64,000 nt of DNA from NCBI GenBank assembly GCA_015207365.1, contig JADEXA010000010.1, positions 1 through 64,000 on the forward strand. The letters are read 5' to 3'. Below are positions 55,757 to 64,000 of the stretch, piece by piece. Every line of letters begins with the position of its first letter. Within the stretch, counting starts at the first letter, position 1. The notes beneath the pieces were generated by a model that ran no database searches, was not told the DNA's origin, and saw only the letters and a program-made list of their open reading frames with translations. This stretch comes from Vacuolonema iberomarrocanum LEGE 07170. Lineage in GTDB: Bacteria; Cyanobacteriota; Cyanobacteriia; Elainellales; Elainellaceae. A program made the position numbers and the translations under genes.

Positions 55757-56335
55757 TCATGGATTGATGGATGTACTCACCCAACCGTCCTCGTTTTTGT
55801 CATAGCGCGTACGGTTTTGGGGATTGCCCCTTAGCTCCAGGTGGTCGACATGGACAGGGTGGAGGAGCAAGGCGCAAAAGGCAGGGAGAGGGGCCATCGC
55901 AGCGGAGATCTCACGCACAAACTCTGTATCGGGTTGGCGCGGTTGACCAGGATGCTCCCAGGCAAACTGGCTGCGGGCTTTGTCGGACAGACGTTCCCAC
56001 AGTTGCCGACGGATAGTTACCAACGTCTCATCGGTTTCCGTCGCTTCAATCAGCTGCAATTGCCCCATGAGCCGAAACTGCTCACGGGTTTTGGCAAAGT
56101 ACCAGCAGCCCTCGCCCCAGGGATTGTGGCGTAGCTGAGTGACTTTATCGCTCCGGATATCTGTGATGATTTGCAGACGATTCGTCCCATCCAGAAACCC
56201 CCGAAACACAACCGTTCGGTTGGCCGGACGGCCATCCTGCTGTACAGTTGCGAGCTGCAAGTAGCGGGCTTCAGGGAGGGAGCGGTTGCGGTGGAGAGCA
56301 CGGGCCAGGGGCGATCGCCAGGGAGCTAAATCCAT
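55757..56335 (-). CDS. Pyridoxamine 5'-phosphate oxidase-fold FMN protein
   Basis: 192 residues: APWRSPLARALHRNRSLPEA, RYLQLATVQQDGRPANRTVV, DIRSDKVTQLRHNPWGEGCW, LRGNPQNRTRYDKNEDGWVS. This matches the cyanobacterial PPOX-type flavoproteins related to Npun_F5749/Alr4036. It binds FMN; whether it oxidises pyridoxine phosphate is not known. It is convergent with the antiporter, 48 bp away. Confidence 0.88.
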   Translation of the reverse strand: MDLAPWRSPLARALHRNRSLPEARYLQLATVQQDGRPANRTVVFRGFLDGTNRLQIITDIRSDKVTQLRHNPWGEGCWYFAKTREQFRLMGQLQLIEATETDETLVTIRRQLWERLSDKARSQFAWEHPGQPRQPDTEFVREISAAMAPLPAFCALLLHPVHVDHLELRGNPQNRTRYDKNEDGWVSTSINP

Positions 56336-56449
56336 AAGCTTTGCTAAATAACCTTAGGTTGAGTGAGCAGAGCGCTGCCCTCAATTCAACCTAACGTAAA
56401 GCTTGGCATTATTCGGATCACAAGCCGATCGGATTGATTCCTCTACCTA

Positions 56450-56539
56450 TAGCGCTATGCGCGTTAGTTAAGTACGGTTATGTGGGGCGCGCCGCGCCCA
56501 CACAACCGTTGCTGTGCTTAATGCGGTTGCACACCGCTA
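56450..56539. mobile_element. Family B palindromic MITE-like element, copy 4 (inverted)
   Basis: 90 bp, one base shorter in the core than the others (GGGGCGCGCCGCGCCC), plus a GTTATG for GTTGTG change. Flanked by TA on both sides, and wider by GTAGG/GGTAG, so the empty site would read GTAGGTAGGTAG. It lies 3 bases after the stop codon of the minus-strand gene. Confidence 0.87.
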
Positions 56540-56542
56540 TAC

Positions 56543-56992
56543 CTACTCGCTCACCCGCAAAGTGTAATTGGAGCGCTCGCCAGGACTGCCCGTTCCGACC
56601 CAAACCTGATATTCGCCCGCCGCCCAACCACTGGCGCTAACCTGGCCATCGCCGCAGAGAACGCCACCGGGTCCCTGCACAATCAATGTTGTGCCGCCGC
56701 CATTGACGCGCAGCGTTAACTGCTCGAACCCTGCAGTGAGATTTAAGAGGTAGTCGGGCGTTGCACTGCCGTAACCAAGGCAAAGGTCGCCATTGCGATC
56801 GCGCTCTGCAACGCTTGCGGGCAGAGATGTATTGCCTCCAGTGCGTCCCTGCGCTGTCCCCTCGTTGGCGCTAAACCCCGGAGCTAGGGTCAGGCTACCA
56901 AAGTTTGATTGGGCGATCGCTGGACTTACAGCGAGTCCAATACTTGCCACAATTCCTAAAATGAATGCTCCACCAACCATCCGACGTAACAT
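56543..56992 (-). CDS. Small secreted beta-rich protein
   Basis: 149 residues. The signal peptide (MVGGAFILGIVASIGLAVSP AIAQ) is cut near residue 28. The mature part is Gly-rich with SNFGSLTLAPGFSANEGTAQ, LCLGYGSATPDYLLNL, GGTTLIVQGPGGVLCGDGQV and WAAGEYQVWVGTGSPGERSN, a beta-sandwich pattern like pre-peptidase C-terminal domains. ATG 56992 has AGGAG 6 bases upstream. Two cysteines may form a disulfide. Function unknown. Confidence 0.8.
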   Translation of the reverse strand: MLRRMVGGAFILGIVASIGLAVSPAIAQSNFGSLTLAPGFSANEGTAQGRTGGNTSLPASVAERDRNGDLCLGYGSATPDYLLNLTAGFEQLTLRVNGGGTTLIVQGPGGVLCGDGQVSASGWAAGEYQVWVGTGSPGERSNYTLRVSE

Positions 56993-58059
56993 TGCCACTC
57001 CTTTTGCCTGTTTTGCAAAATTATCGGTTTGAAGAATTTTGAAATCGAAGAATTGATTGATCATGGATTGATCAAAAAAGCCATTCCCCGAAGTGCGGTT
57101 TACTTGACTTTTTTTAGGTGCTCCAGGAGAGCAAAGGCTGCGCTTGAAACGACATGGTTGCTTTTCTAACGAAAAGCCAATGAAATCTATTTCACCATCA
57201 GTCCTTAAGCCTATTATTTAGATAAACCGCCGTCCAGATAAAGCATTATTCAGATCAATTCAATATATTCCGCCTATTCTGGCAAAACTCTTTAAAGAAG
57301 CTTTACGACAAAATAGGTTGGACATTTCATGATTATGTAAACAAATATGTCGCCATCAGAGCATATCCTTAACAATCGCATCTCTTCTCTATAGATAGAG
57401 ACGTAAAACAGCCTCGAAACGTTCCAGCATCCGGAAGGTTAACTTCTCCTGCTATGACGATAGACGGCGGCTCGGAGATGCTCCGGTCTCAAGTTTAGAA
57501 AGACATGGAACTCTTTCCCGGCGATCGCGTCACTCTTTGTGTATCCCATCCCTTACGATTGCGCTCTACTTTTCCCCAAACGTTGTCCACTGGTTCAGGT
57601 TGTTCGACCGCTGTTTTTGATAAGGCCGTACGCATAAAATGTGTTTGTCAAGGCAAGAGACAATGGCGAATTAATCCAACTCGAAATTCGACTAGGGCCT
57701 ATTCAAATACCTTAAGAAAGGCCATCTGTTGGCTGTCATAATTCAGAAAACTGTATACAGATGTGTTGATTTCGATTTCGATTCATTCCCTTCTCATCAA
57801 CATTATTGTCTGATTGGGTGAGACCATATATTGTCTGATTGGGTGAGGCAACAATTGCTGCAAAAGGGTTTCTTAGAGGAGTAGCGTAAAATTGTTGCGG
57901 ATCAAAACCAAGATGGGTATTAGACTTGGAAAGCATTCTGAGCTTACAGCAATGTGATAGAGGGCGGATGATGGAAAGGTCTTGCTGTAAAACAGGTTCG
58001 CTATTTAAGATCGCAATCTTTTTCGCTTTTGCAGTTTTACTTTCATTTAATGATTAACC
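56993..58059. other. About 1.07-kb A+T-rich region without recognised gene
   Basis: It lies between the divergent secreted-protein gene and the acidic repeat protein. ATTGTCTGATTGGGTGAG is repeated directly with a 27-base period near 57805-57850. A 78-codon frame at 57505-57741 has no features. The region must contain the promoter of the repeat protein. Confidence 0.5.
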
Positions 58060-59172
58060 ATGGCAACTCGATTTGGGACAGTTTTTGATGACCGCATCAT
58101 CGGTACTTCGGATGAAGATGAAATTTTTGGATTAGATGGTGATGATCTGCTCGAAGGTCGGGATGATGATGATGAGATCTTCGGCGATCGCGGAGATGAT
58201 GAAATCTACGGCGATGATGGGGATGACGAACTCTTCGGGGGCGATGACGAAGACGAAATCTATGGCGGTGATGATGACGACGACATCGAAGGCGGCGACG
58301 ATGATGACGATCTCTACGGTGAAGATGGCAACGATAACCTGAATGGTGGCGATGGAGACGATCGCATCTATGGTGGCGATGACGCCGATGATCTCGTCGG
58401 TGGTGATGGAGAAGATCGCCTTGAAGGTGATCGCGGTAACGATCGCCTGAGCGGAGGCGATGACGACGATACGCTTCTCGGTGAGTCGGGCAACGATGTC
58501 ATGCGGGGTGGTGATGATGACGACGAGCTGTATGGCGGAGACGGTAGCGACAGAATGCTCGGCGACAGCGGCAGAGACCTGCTGGTGGGTAACGACGATG
58601 ACGATGATATGAATGGTGGAGCCGGCAGAGACGAGCTCTACGGCGATGACGGAAATGACGTGATCCGAGGCGGTGGCGGTATCGATACGCTCTTCGGCGG
58701 CAGTGGTGGCGACAACCTGCGAGGTTTAGGCAACAACGACTTCCTGTATGGAGGTCGGGGTAATGACCAGCTTCTGGGTAACGCAGGTAACGACTATCTT
58801 GTCGGAGTCGAGGTTGGAGCCTCGGTACCGGGTCAGGGAGAGCGCGATGTCTTGCGGGGTGGCCCTGGCAGAAATGTCTTTGTCCTGGGCGATCCGGGCA
58901 ACGGTCACTACTATGACGATCGCCAGGGGAACAATGCTGGTTTCAGGGACTATGCGTTGATCGTAGGCTTCCGCCCCCAGCGAGATACGATCGAACTTGC
59001 GGGACGTCGCGGTAAGTATGTATTGGGAAGTTTGCCTAGCGAATTTGCCGATCGCGACATTGGCATCTACGTCGACAAACCGGGCAACAGCCCCAATGAA
59101 TTGATTGCCGTTTTGCGCAATACTCCCCGCAACTTCAATCTCAGTCGCGATTATGTCCGATATGTCGGATAA
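58060..59172 (+). CDS. Very acidic RTX-like calcium-binding repeat protein
   Basis: 370 residues. Residues 12-250 are about 26 nonapeptide RTX repeats (GGxGxDxUx type), many enriched in aspartate (GGDDDDDIEGGDDDDDLYGE). The C-terminal 110 residues (VGFRPQRDTIELAGRRGKYV) resemble the non-repeat ends of cyanobacterial RTX proteins. There is no N-terminal signal, as expected for type I secretion, where the signal is at the C terminus. The predicted charge is extremely negative. It probably binds calcium outside the cell; no transporter gene is nearby. Confidence 0.88.
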   Translation: MATRFGTVFDDRIIGTSDEDEIFGLDGDDLLEGRDDDDEIFGDRGDDEIYGDDGDDELFGGDDEDEIYGGDDDDDIEGGDDDDDLYGEDGNDNLNGGDGDDRIYGGDDADDLVGGDGEDRLEGDRGNDRLSGGDDDDTLLGESGNDVMRGGDDDDELYGGDGSDRMLGDSGRDLLVGNDDDDDMNGGAGRDELYGDDGNDVIRGGGGIDTLFGGSGGDNLRGLGNNDFLYGGRGNDQLLGNAGNDYLVGVEVGASVPGQGERDVLRGGPGRNVFVLGDPGNGHYYDDRQGNNAGFRDYALIVGFRPQRDTIELAGRRGKYVLGSLPSEFADRDIGIYVDKPGNSPNELIAVLRNTPRNFNLSRDYVRYVG

Positions 59173-59260
59173 CGATGACATCGGATAATGATGCCAAGTT
59201 AACGATGCCACGCAATGGTATCTAATAAAAATTGGAATCAGGGATTACCCGGATGGAGTG

Positions 59261-59293
59261 ACGCTTTGACCAAAAACATATCGGTCAAAGCGT
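59261..59293 (+). terminator. Hairpin after the RTX-like gene
   Basis: ACGCTTTGACC and GGTCAAAGCGT form a perfect 11-bp stem with an 11-base loop, 88 bases past the stop. No T-run follows, so the terminator role is tentative. Confidence 0.5.
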
Positions 59294-59422
59294 TGCTGGA
59301 GATTGGCCGTTAGCCCATCATTTCGACGATTGTTAAGGGTCTGTCAATTGTTTCAGCCCTGGGGTGAAATCCTGATGTTTGTGATTAGGATAGGCGTGAC
59401 GTTTTGCACAGGAGGTATTGCG

Positions 59423-60358
59423 ATGCGGTTTGCTCCTGAAGATGCTGAGTGCCCGTCCTTTCCTGGCGTGATAGCCGGAAATCGAGGGAAACAGCATACG
59501 AACGATGACCGATACGATTCCTCAATGGGGTGGGGAAAGCTATGGGGCAGTCTGCTAGTGGGTGTGATGAGTTTCAGTGTCAATTCTGTGGCACAGGCGA
59601 TGACCGTGTCGTCGCCTGTGGTATCTGCGGATGAAACACAGCTCAGCCCACAGTCTCCGCTACAATTGGCACAACAGTTTCAGCCCCCGAATCCAGGCTC
59701 CTTGCCAGGACGACGGGAGGGGGGCGGAACCCGTGGGGAAAGCTGGTTCGCTGACGGCACGCCCCCGATCGCCCTCATGCCCGAAAGTAATTTGGGACTG
59801 ACCTCTTCTGAGCAACCTATGCTTTACTTCTACCTTCCCCCCGAAGTTGCAGGGTTAGAAGCCGAACTTTATATGTTCAATGAAGCTGGGCCAGAGGAAG
59901 GTAGCCTGACTATCACCCTCCCCCAGGAATCAGGCATCATTGGTGTTCCCCTGCCCGACGCGATTCCGCAGCTATCGGTGGATGAAACCTACCGTTGGTA
60001 CTTTGCCATCCAAGTCGATCCGGTTGACCGTAGCGGCGATCTGATTCTGAGTGGCTTTGTGCGCCGGATTGCTGGCGATCCTGCATTGCAGCAACGGTTG
60101 AGTACTTTGCCCGTCGAAGATCATGCCTCAGTTTATGGTGAACAGGGACTATGGTTTGATGCCATCAACCTGCTAGCCAGCATGCGATCGCAAGACCCCA
60201 ACAACACGCAATGGGTGACCCAGTGGGAGACTCTACTGCAATCCGTCGATTTGGAACGGATCGCCGCCCAACCCTTGCTCGACGTCTCTTCTGATAACCA
60301 GGTGTCAGCGACGGTGACAATTCCAACTCCGTCCACGTTGTCTGACCTGACTTTCTAA
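59423..60358 (+). CDS. DUF928 secreted protein, paralogue 2
   Basis: 311 residues from ATG 59423, chosen because AGGAGG lies 7 bases upstream. A membrane/signal segment (WGSLLVGVMSFSVNSVAQAM) follows a 35-residue N-terminal region. DUF928 motifs: GRREGGGTRGESWFADG, IALMPESNLGLTSSEQPMLY, VDETYRWYFAIQVDP, YGEQGLWFDAINLLASMRSQ. The same total length as paralogue 1, though sequences are divergent. Ends with a strong terminator. Confidence 0.85.
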   Translation: MRFAPEDAECPSFPGVIAGNRGKQHTNDDRYDSSMGWGKLWGSLLVGVMSFSVNSVAQAMTVSSPVVSADETQLSPQSPLQLAQQFQPPNPGSLPGRREGGGTRGESWFADGTPPIALMPESNLGLTSSEQPMLYFYLPPEVAGLEAELYMFNEAGPEEGSLTITLPQESGIIGVPLPDAIPQLSVDETYRWYFAIQVDPVDRSGDLILSGFVRRIAGDPALQQRLSTLPVEDHASVYGEQGLWFDAINLLASMRSQDPNNTQWVTQWETLLQSVDLERIAAQPLLDVSSDNQVSATVTIPTPSTLSDLTF

Positions 60359-60394
60359 GGTGGTCTTGAACGTTTGGACATCAACTTTTCACTC

Positions 60395-60424
60395 AAAAGG
60401 GGAGCCTAGCGCTCCCCTTTTTCT
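60395..60424 (+). terminator. Rho-independent terminator of the DUF928 gene
   Basis: AAAAGGGGAGC-CTA-GCGCTCCCCTTTTT forms a strong stem followed by T, 37 bases after the stop codon. Confidence 0.88.
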
Positions 60425-60433
60425 TATTTGGAC

Positions 60434-60524
60434 TTACGCATTTTGTTGATGTTGTGGGCGCATCGCGCCCACAACATCAACGAATTTGCTCAGGATTACG
60501 CAAGCTTTGCGCAAGTTCTACCTA
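60434..60524. repeat. Palindromic element, family D, copy 2 (inverted)
   Basis: On the minus strand it begins TAGGTAGAACTTGCGCAAA and continues GCGTAATCCTGAG as copy 1 does. The hairpin is GTTGATGTTGTGGGCG with its perfect complement (60445-60481). That stem shares almost nothing with the stem of copy 1. It joins family A copy 5 without a gap. Confidence 0.85.
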
Positions 60525-60568
60525 TATCAAATCCGGTTGCAGAACCCAACTATCGTTTGTGCCCGCTT
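60523..60568. repeat. Palindromic element, family A, copy 5 (left arm only)
   Basis: TATATCAAATCCGGTTGCAG, then AACCCAACTATCGTTTGTGC and CCGCT match the left arm of copy 2, but the right arm is missing. A decayed copy next to D2. Confidence 0.75.
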
Positions 60569-60605
60569 AGACGCATGTAATGGATGAATTGGGTTGCCTA
60601 AGCCT

Positions 60606-61868
60606 TTAATTGAGCGCTCCAGACAGCACTCGCCCAACCGCCTGGCTGAGCAACTCCGCTTTATCCGTATGCTCCCAAGGCAAATCCAAATCGGGCCGAC
60701 CGAAGTGGCCATAGGCCGCGACATCCTGATAGAAGCGTCCGTTGCGCTCGGCAGGTAGCTTGTCCAGCCCAAACGTCTGAATGATGCCAGCAGGGCGCAT
60801 CTCAAAATTAGCGTGAACCAGTTCTAACAGGCGCTCGTCGGCAACCGTCCCGGTACCGAAGGTGTCCACCATAATGCTCACTGGGCGTGCCACCCCGATC
60901 GCATAACTCAACTGCACTTCACACTTTTCTGCGAGCCCTGCGGCAACAATATTCTTAGCGACATAACGCGCAACATAAGCCGCACTCCGGTCTACTTTGG
61001 TGGGATCTTTGCCCGAGAAGGCACCACCGCCATGGCGAGAGTAACCCCCATAGGTATCGACGATAATCTTACGTCCCGTTAAACCGGCATCTCCCTGAGG
61101 CCCACCAATCACGAATTTCCCGGTAGGGTTGACCAAGAATCGTGTCTCAGCATCGGGCTGAACGGCAATATCGGTAAACACAGGCGTGACGACGGCTTCG
61201 AGCAGATCTTCACGAATTTTTGTCTGAATGGCTTCGGGGTCAGTGATGTCGCCAATCGTCGGAGTGTGTTGGGTAGAGATGAGAATGGTGTCGATGCCAA
61301 CAGGCTTGCCATCTTCGTAAGCGACGGTAACCTGGGTTTTACCGTCGGGGCCGAGGTAGGGCAGCGTCCCATTTTTCCGCGCAATGGAGAGCTGGCGAGA
61401 AATGCGGTGGGCGAGGCTGATGGGGAGAGGCATGAGTTCTGGCGTCTCGTTGCAGGCATAGCCAAACATCAAGCCCTGATCCCCTGCGCCGATAGAGTCG
61501 AGCACTTCTTCGCTGGAGCGCGATCGCTGCTCCTGAGCCTGATCGACCCCCTGAGCAATATCGGGGGATTGCGCATCCAGCGCAACCATAACCGCACAGC
61601 TTCCGGCTGTGAAACCATTGCTGGAATCGGTATAACCAATTTCGGCAATTTTCTGACGCACTAAATCAACATAGTTAACGGTGGCAGTCGAGGAAATTTC
61701 TCCAGTGATCAATACCAATCCAGTATTCACAACGACTTCAGCTGCCACTCGGCTGCAGGGATCCTGGGCTAGAAGTGCATCGAGAATCGTGTCGGAAATC
61801 TGATCGCAAATCTTGTCAGGATGCCCTTCCGTAACCGACTCAGACGTAAATAAATAACGACGGGACAA
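60606..61868 (-). CDS. metK: S-adenosylmethionine synthetase
   Basis: 420 residues. Makes SAM from methionine and ATP. Signatures [12 protein letters not shown] and [19 protein letters not shown] are intact, and the N terminus [20 protein letters not shown] is canonical. The start is TTG at 61868, behind GAGGT, an uncommon start for an essential enzyme. The gene stands alone. The region upstream (61869-62026) should hold its promoter. Confidence 0.97.
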   Translation of the reverse strand: MSRRYLFTSESVTEGHPDKICDQISDTILDALLAQDPCSRVAAEVVVNTGLVLITGEISSTATVNYVDLVRQKIAEIGYTDSSNGFTAGSCAVMVALDAQSPDIAQGVDQAQEQRSRSSEEVLDSIGAGDQGLMFGYACNETPELMPLPISLAHRISRQLSIARKNGTLPYLGPDGKTQVTVAYEDGKPVGIDTILISTQHTPTIGDITDPEAIQTKIREDLLEAVVTPVFTDIAVQPDAETRFLVNPTGKFVIGGPQGDAGLTGRKIIVDTYGGYSRHGGGAFSGKDPTKVDRSAAYVARYVAKNIVAAGLAEKCEVQLSYAIGVARPVSIMVDTFGTGTVADERLLELVHANFEMRPAGIIQTFGLDKLPAERNGRFYQDVAAYGHFGRPDLDLPWEHTDKAELLSQAVGRVLSGALN

Positions 61869-62026
61869 GGGAACTACCTCTCTCTTCTCTGTGGTGTTTG
61901 TGAAGGGATGTTGGAGATTTTGTCAATCATAGGAACATAGCATAAATCAGGTATCGGTCGCGCCATTGAAAGACCGAATTTCCGGTCGGACTACCGGGAA
62001 TTTTAATCGTTCACCGATAAACAAAC

Positions 62027-62117
62027 TTTGAGATTAGGGCCAGATCATGTTTTGAAAGCCCTGAAGCGCAGGGCTTTCAAAAAAAATAATTGGTTTTTAC
62101 CTCAGCGCGTAGCGCTA
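62027..62117. repeat. Palindromic element, family F, copy 2
   Basis: Central stem TTTTGAAAGCCCT/AGGGCTTTCAAAA (62050-62082), then AATTGGTTTTTACC and the end GCGTAGCGCTA. The last three bases, CTA, read as TAG on the minus strand and are the stop codon of the HAD gene. Confidence 0.75.
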
Positions 62118-62960
62118 TACGACCCGGATGTCTCCAGGGGAATGAGCCAGCGATGATGGAAAATCTCCCGCCTGGGTTTGCCCAAGTTTTTGGCTAAGCA
62201 TTGACCCCATGTGCTCCTGCGGTTCAGGGGTGGCAGGTTCAAGGAGAGTATTGGTTGCCAGACTCGATTGCGATCGGGGGCGATCGCTCCATCCCCATGT
62301 CGCCCCAATACTGCCGGCCATTTTTGCGGCTATCGCCATTTGAAGGTCTCCGGGTGTATCGCCGACCATGACGGTCGCGGCAGGAGAAACCCCAAGCTGG
62401 TTACAGAGATAGTCCACCAGAATGGGATCGGGTTTGCTGGGTTTGCTGGGTTCTGCTCCCATCCAACCCTGAAAAAAATGCTGGAGATGCTGCTGCTCAA
62501 GAAATGCCGTAACATTTTCGAGGCTATCCGACGAAAGAACAGCAAGTTTTACGCCAGCCTCAGATAGGTGTTCCAGCAGCGCCAGAATGCCGGGGAACGG
62601 AGGGTTATAGTTAGCTTTTGGCGGCAGAGCTTGATCGGCATTCCGAAAAATGTCTTGGGCTTGTTGCAGCGCGTCTTGCCAACTACACCCGGTTTCTGCG
62701 AGGTAGGTGGCGGCCGCGACCGCATTTTCCTGCCGTGTGCCCGCTGCTAGGAGCCCAAAGGGATCCAGAAAATTACCATCTATACCAAAAGCACGCTGGA
62801 GGCGATCGCCTGCTCCTGGATACTGCTGATCGAGGCGGTGCGATCGTTCCAACCCTAGTTGAACTAAATACGCTTGCCCATCGGCTAAGGTTCCGTCTTT
62901 ATCAAAAATAATTGCTTCAATATCTGAAAACTGTCTCCCTCGACAGCAGAGATGAACCAT
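62115..62960 (-). CDS. HAD-superfamily hydrolase (phosphoglycolate phosphatase-like)
   Basis: 281 residues. HAD motif I DKDGT (Asp20, Asp22), motif II VLSSDS, conserved Lys in PSKPSKPDPILV and motif IV GDTPGD. A helical cap lies at about 35-110. The substrate is uncertain; phosphoglycolate or another sugar phosphate is possible. The last 45 residues (SQSSLATNTLLEPATPEPQE onward) go beyond the HAD fold. The frame ends at a TAG provided by repeat F2, so the C terminus may have been altered by that insertion. Confidence 0.88.
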   Translation of the reverse strand: MVHLCCRGRQFSDIEAIIFDKDGTLADGQAYLVQLGLERSHRLDQQYPGAGDRLQRAFGIDGNFLDPFGLLAAGTRQENAVAAATYLAETGCSWQDALQQAQDIFRNADQALPPKANYNPPFPGILALLEHLSEAGVKLAVLSSDSLENVTAFLEQQHLQHFFQGWMGAEPSKPSKPDPILVDYLCNQLGVSPAATVMVGDTPGDLQMAIAAKMAGSIGATWGWSDRPRSQSSLATNTLLEPATPEPQEHMGSMLSQKLGQTQAGDFPSSLAHSPGDIRVV

Positions 62961-63150
62961 CGCTTCGCTCCAAAAGTATGCCGCTACTTAACGCTAACCC
63001 CTGAGCGGCACAGAATCTCAGTCAGAGAATATTGTTTTTGGGAGAGCTGCCGAAAAATCTGAACTGCGTCCTCTGCGAAACTCAAGATGTTGGGGAGATC
63101 CCAGCATTACTAGAGCTTGTGGGAGTTTTGGCGGCACTTAGCGCTTAACC

Positions 63151-63179
63151 AAAAAATAGGCTGGAACAAAGCCAGCCTA
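63151..63179 (-). terminator. Rho-independent terminator of ndhB
   Basis: On the minus strand TAGGCTGG-CTTTGTT-CCAGCCTA is followed by TTTTTT. It lies 35 bases after the ndhB stop codon. Confidence 0.9.
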
Positions 63180-63213
63180 CTCTACCTATCAGGAGAACCA
63201 CTAAACCAAGTCG

Positions 63214-64000
63214 TTACAAATCCACCGACTCGACTGTGGGCATGGGCAACTGCTCAGGTGCCTGGCTCACGACTGGAGTCATTGGTTCTGTTGCCTGCAA
63301 CATCGGTGTCTTACTGACGGAACCCGTTGCCAAGTTGAACAACGGATTAGCCAGAACACCGGCTAGAGAGGTGAAGACTAACGCGACGACGATGCTCACC
63401 TGCAACGGACGCATCCCGGTCAGGTTCCATTGAATTTCAGGATAGTTGGCGACCGCCTCAGACATTTCCTGGGGTTCCTTGACAACCATCGTTTTGACAA
63501 CGCGGATGTAGTAATAGATAGAAATCACACTGGTAATGAGGCCAATCAATACCAAGCCATAGGCTCCAGCTTGCCAACCGGCCCAGAAGAGGTAGATTTT
63601 GCCAAAGAAACCCGCCAGCGGAGGAATGCCGCCCAGCGACAGGAGACAAATGCTCAGGGCTAGCGTCAGCAAGGGATCTTTCTGGTACAAGCCGCTGTAT
63701 TCGTTGATTTCGTCGGTTCCCGTGCGCAGGGTAAAGAGAATGACGCAAGCAAAGCCCCCCAGATTCATGAACAGATAAATCATCAGGTAAAACACCATGC
63801 TGGAGTAACCCGCATCGGTGCCGACGATCAATCCAATCATCAAAAAGCCTGCTTGGGCGATCGAAGAATAGGCGAGCAGACGCTTCATGCTGGTCTGTGC
63901 CAGGGCTACAACATTACCTAAGACCATGCTGAGAATAGCCAGCGCGGTGAGCACAAACCGCCACTGATCCGAAACCAGCGGAAAAGCGCTGACGAGAAGC
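63214..64000 (-). CDS. ndhB: NAD(P)H-quinone oxidoreductase subunit 2 (3' part)
   Basis: The last 262 codons are present; the gene continues past the window edge in the same frame ([16 protein letters not shown] before the internal GTG at 63954). NDH-1 membrane subunit, a proton-pumping antiporter-like protein for respiration, cyclic electron flow and CO2 uptake. [60 protein letters not shown] are NdhB motifs. The hydrophilic C-terminal tail ([20 protein letters not shown]) is longer than the core needs. Confidence 0.95.
   Translation of the reverse strand, partial: LLVSAFPLVSDQWRFVLTALAILSMVLGNVVALAQTSMKRLLAYSSIAQAGFLMIGLIVGTDAGYSSMVFYLMIYLFMNLGGFACVILFTLRTGTDEINEYSGLYQKDPLLTLALSICLLSLGGIPPLAGFFGKIYLFWAGWQAGAYGLVLIGLITSVISIYYYIRVVKTMVVKEPQEMSEAVANYPEIQWNLTGMRPLQVSIVVALVFTSLAGVLANPLFNLATGSVSKTPMLQATEPMTPVVSQAPEQLPMPTVESVDL

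Noticed and set aside
57505..57741. 78-codon open frame in the gap before the RTX-like gene
   Set aside because: Unusual composition, no family features and no conserved start context.
58060..59172. RTX-like protein as a hemolysin/toxin
   Set aside because: Only calcium-binding repeats are present; no acylation, pore-forming or protease domain.

Overview
The window comes from a cyanobacterial chromosome. Evidence: the light-independent protochlorophyllide reductase genes chlL and chlN, plastocyanin (petE), cytochrome c550 (psbV), the carboxysome shell gene ccmP, ndhB, a three-gene pntA1/pntA2/pntB transhydrogenase, the rpmH-rnpA-PH-yidC-R3H-DUF177-ycf46 cluster, and frequent HIP1 octamers (GCGATCGC). 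The style of the accessory genes (pentapeptide repeat proteins, DUF928, DUF4351, CHASE2) suggests a filamentous, Leptolyngbya-like organism, but the sequence alone does not fix the genus.

Layout. 0-18 kb is mostly core metabolism: homoserine dehydrogenase, thiD, the chlL-DUF5331-chlN operon, cobalamin cbiB, glgX debranching enzyme, a J-domain/TPR protein, a nucleotidyltransferase/phosphomannomutase-like fusion and a TldD peptidase. 18-24 kb is an accessory island: two attC-like integron recombination sites delimit a 1.67-kb cassette with an ArsR regulator and a divergent alpha/beta hydrolase. Next come decayed DNA, a 208-bp MITE with an 8-bp target duplication, a Tat-exported SDR, two tandem AraC regulators and a LysR remnant. 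24-27.3 kb holds the transhydrogenase operon, followed by a 1.46-kb gene-free stretch. 28.7-36 kb holds the rpmH to ycf46 cluster, which covers ribosome, RNase P, membrane insertion and rRNA-related functions. 36-46.5 kb is mixed: flavin reductase, CHASE2 membrane protein, S51 peptidase, LysE exporter, DUF928, two pentapeptide proteins, solute-binding protein, rpmI-rplT and rhomboid. 46.9-53 kb holds petE, psbV, a CheY-like regulator, Nudix, RidA, DUF760, mutY and ccmP. 53.5-64 kb holds a cation/proton antiporter, a PPOX flavoprotein, a small secreted protein, a very acidic RTX-like protein, a second DUF928 gene, metK, a HAD phosphatase and the 3' part of ndhB.

Two signals stand out. First, the island at 18.0-19.75 kb has the structure of an integron gene cassette. 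Two imperfect palindromes show R-box/spacer/L-box organisation with extra bases on one arm. The start of the cassette is a perfect 10-base complement of the R'' region of its own attC. No integrase is visible, so this looks like an attC cluster lacking an integrase. Second, the window is seeded with at least seven families of 70-120 bp palindromic elements. In several of them the flanks are conserved while the hairpin stem is replaced by a different but still perfectly paired sequence. Many sit within 0-3 bases of a stop codon, and some appear to supply it. One family (B, 91 bp) behaves like a TA-inserting MITE.

No tRNA, rRNA, CRISPR array, complete insertion sequence or integrase was recognised. 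Functions are assigned by recognising families in the translations; no database search was possible.
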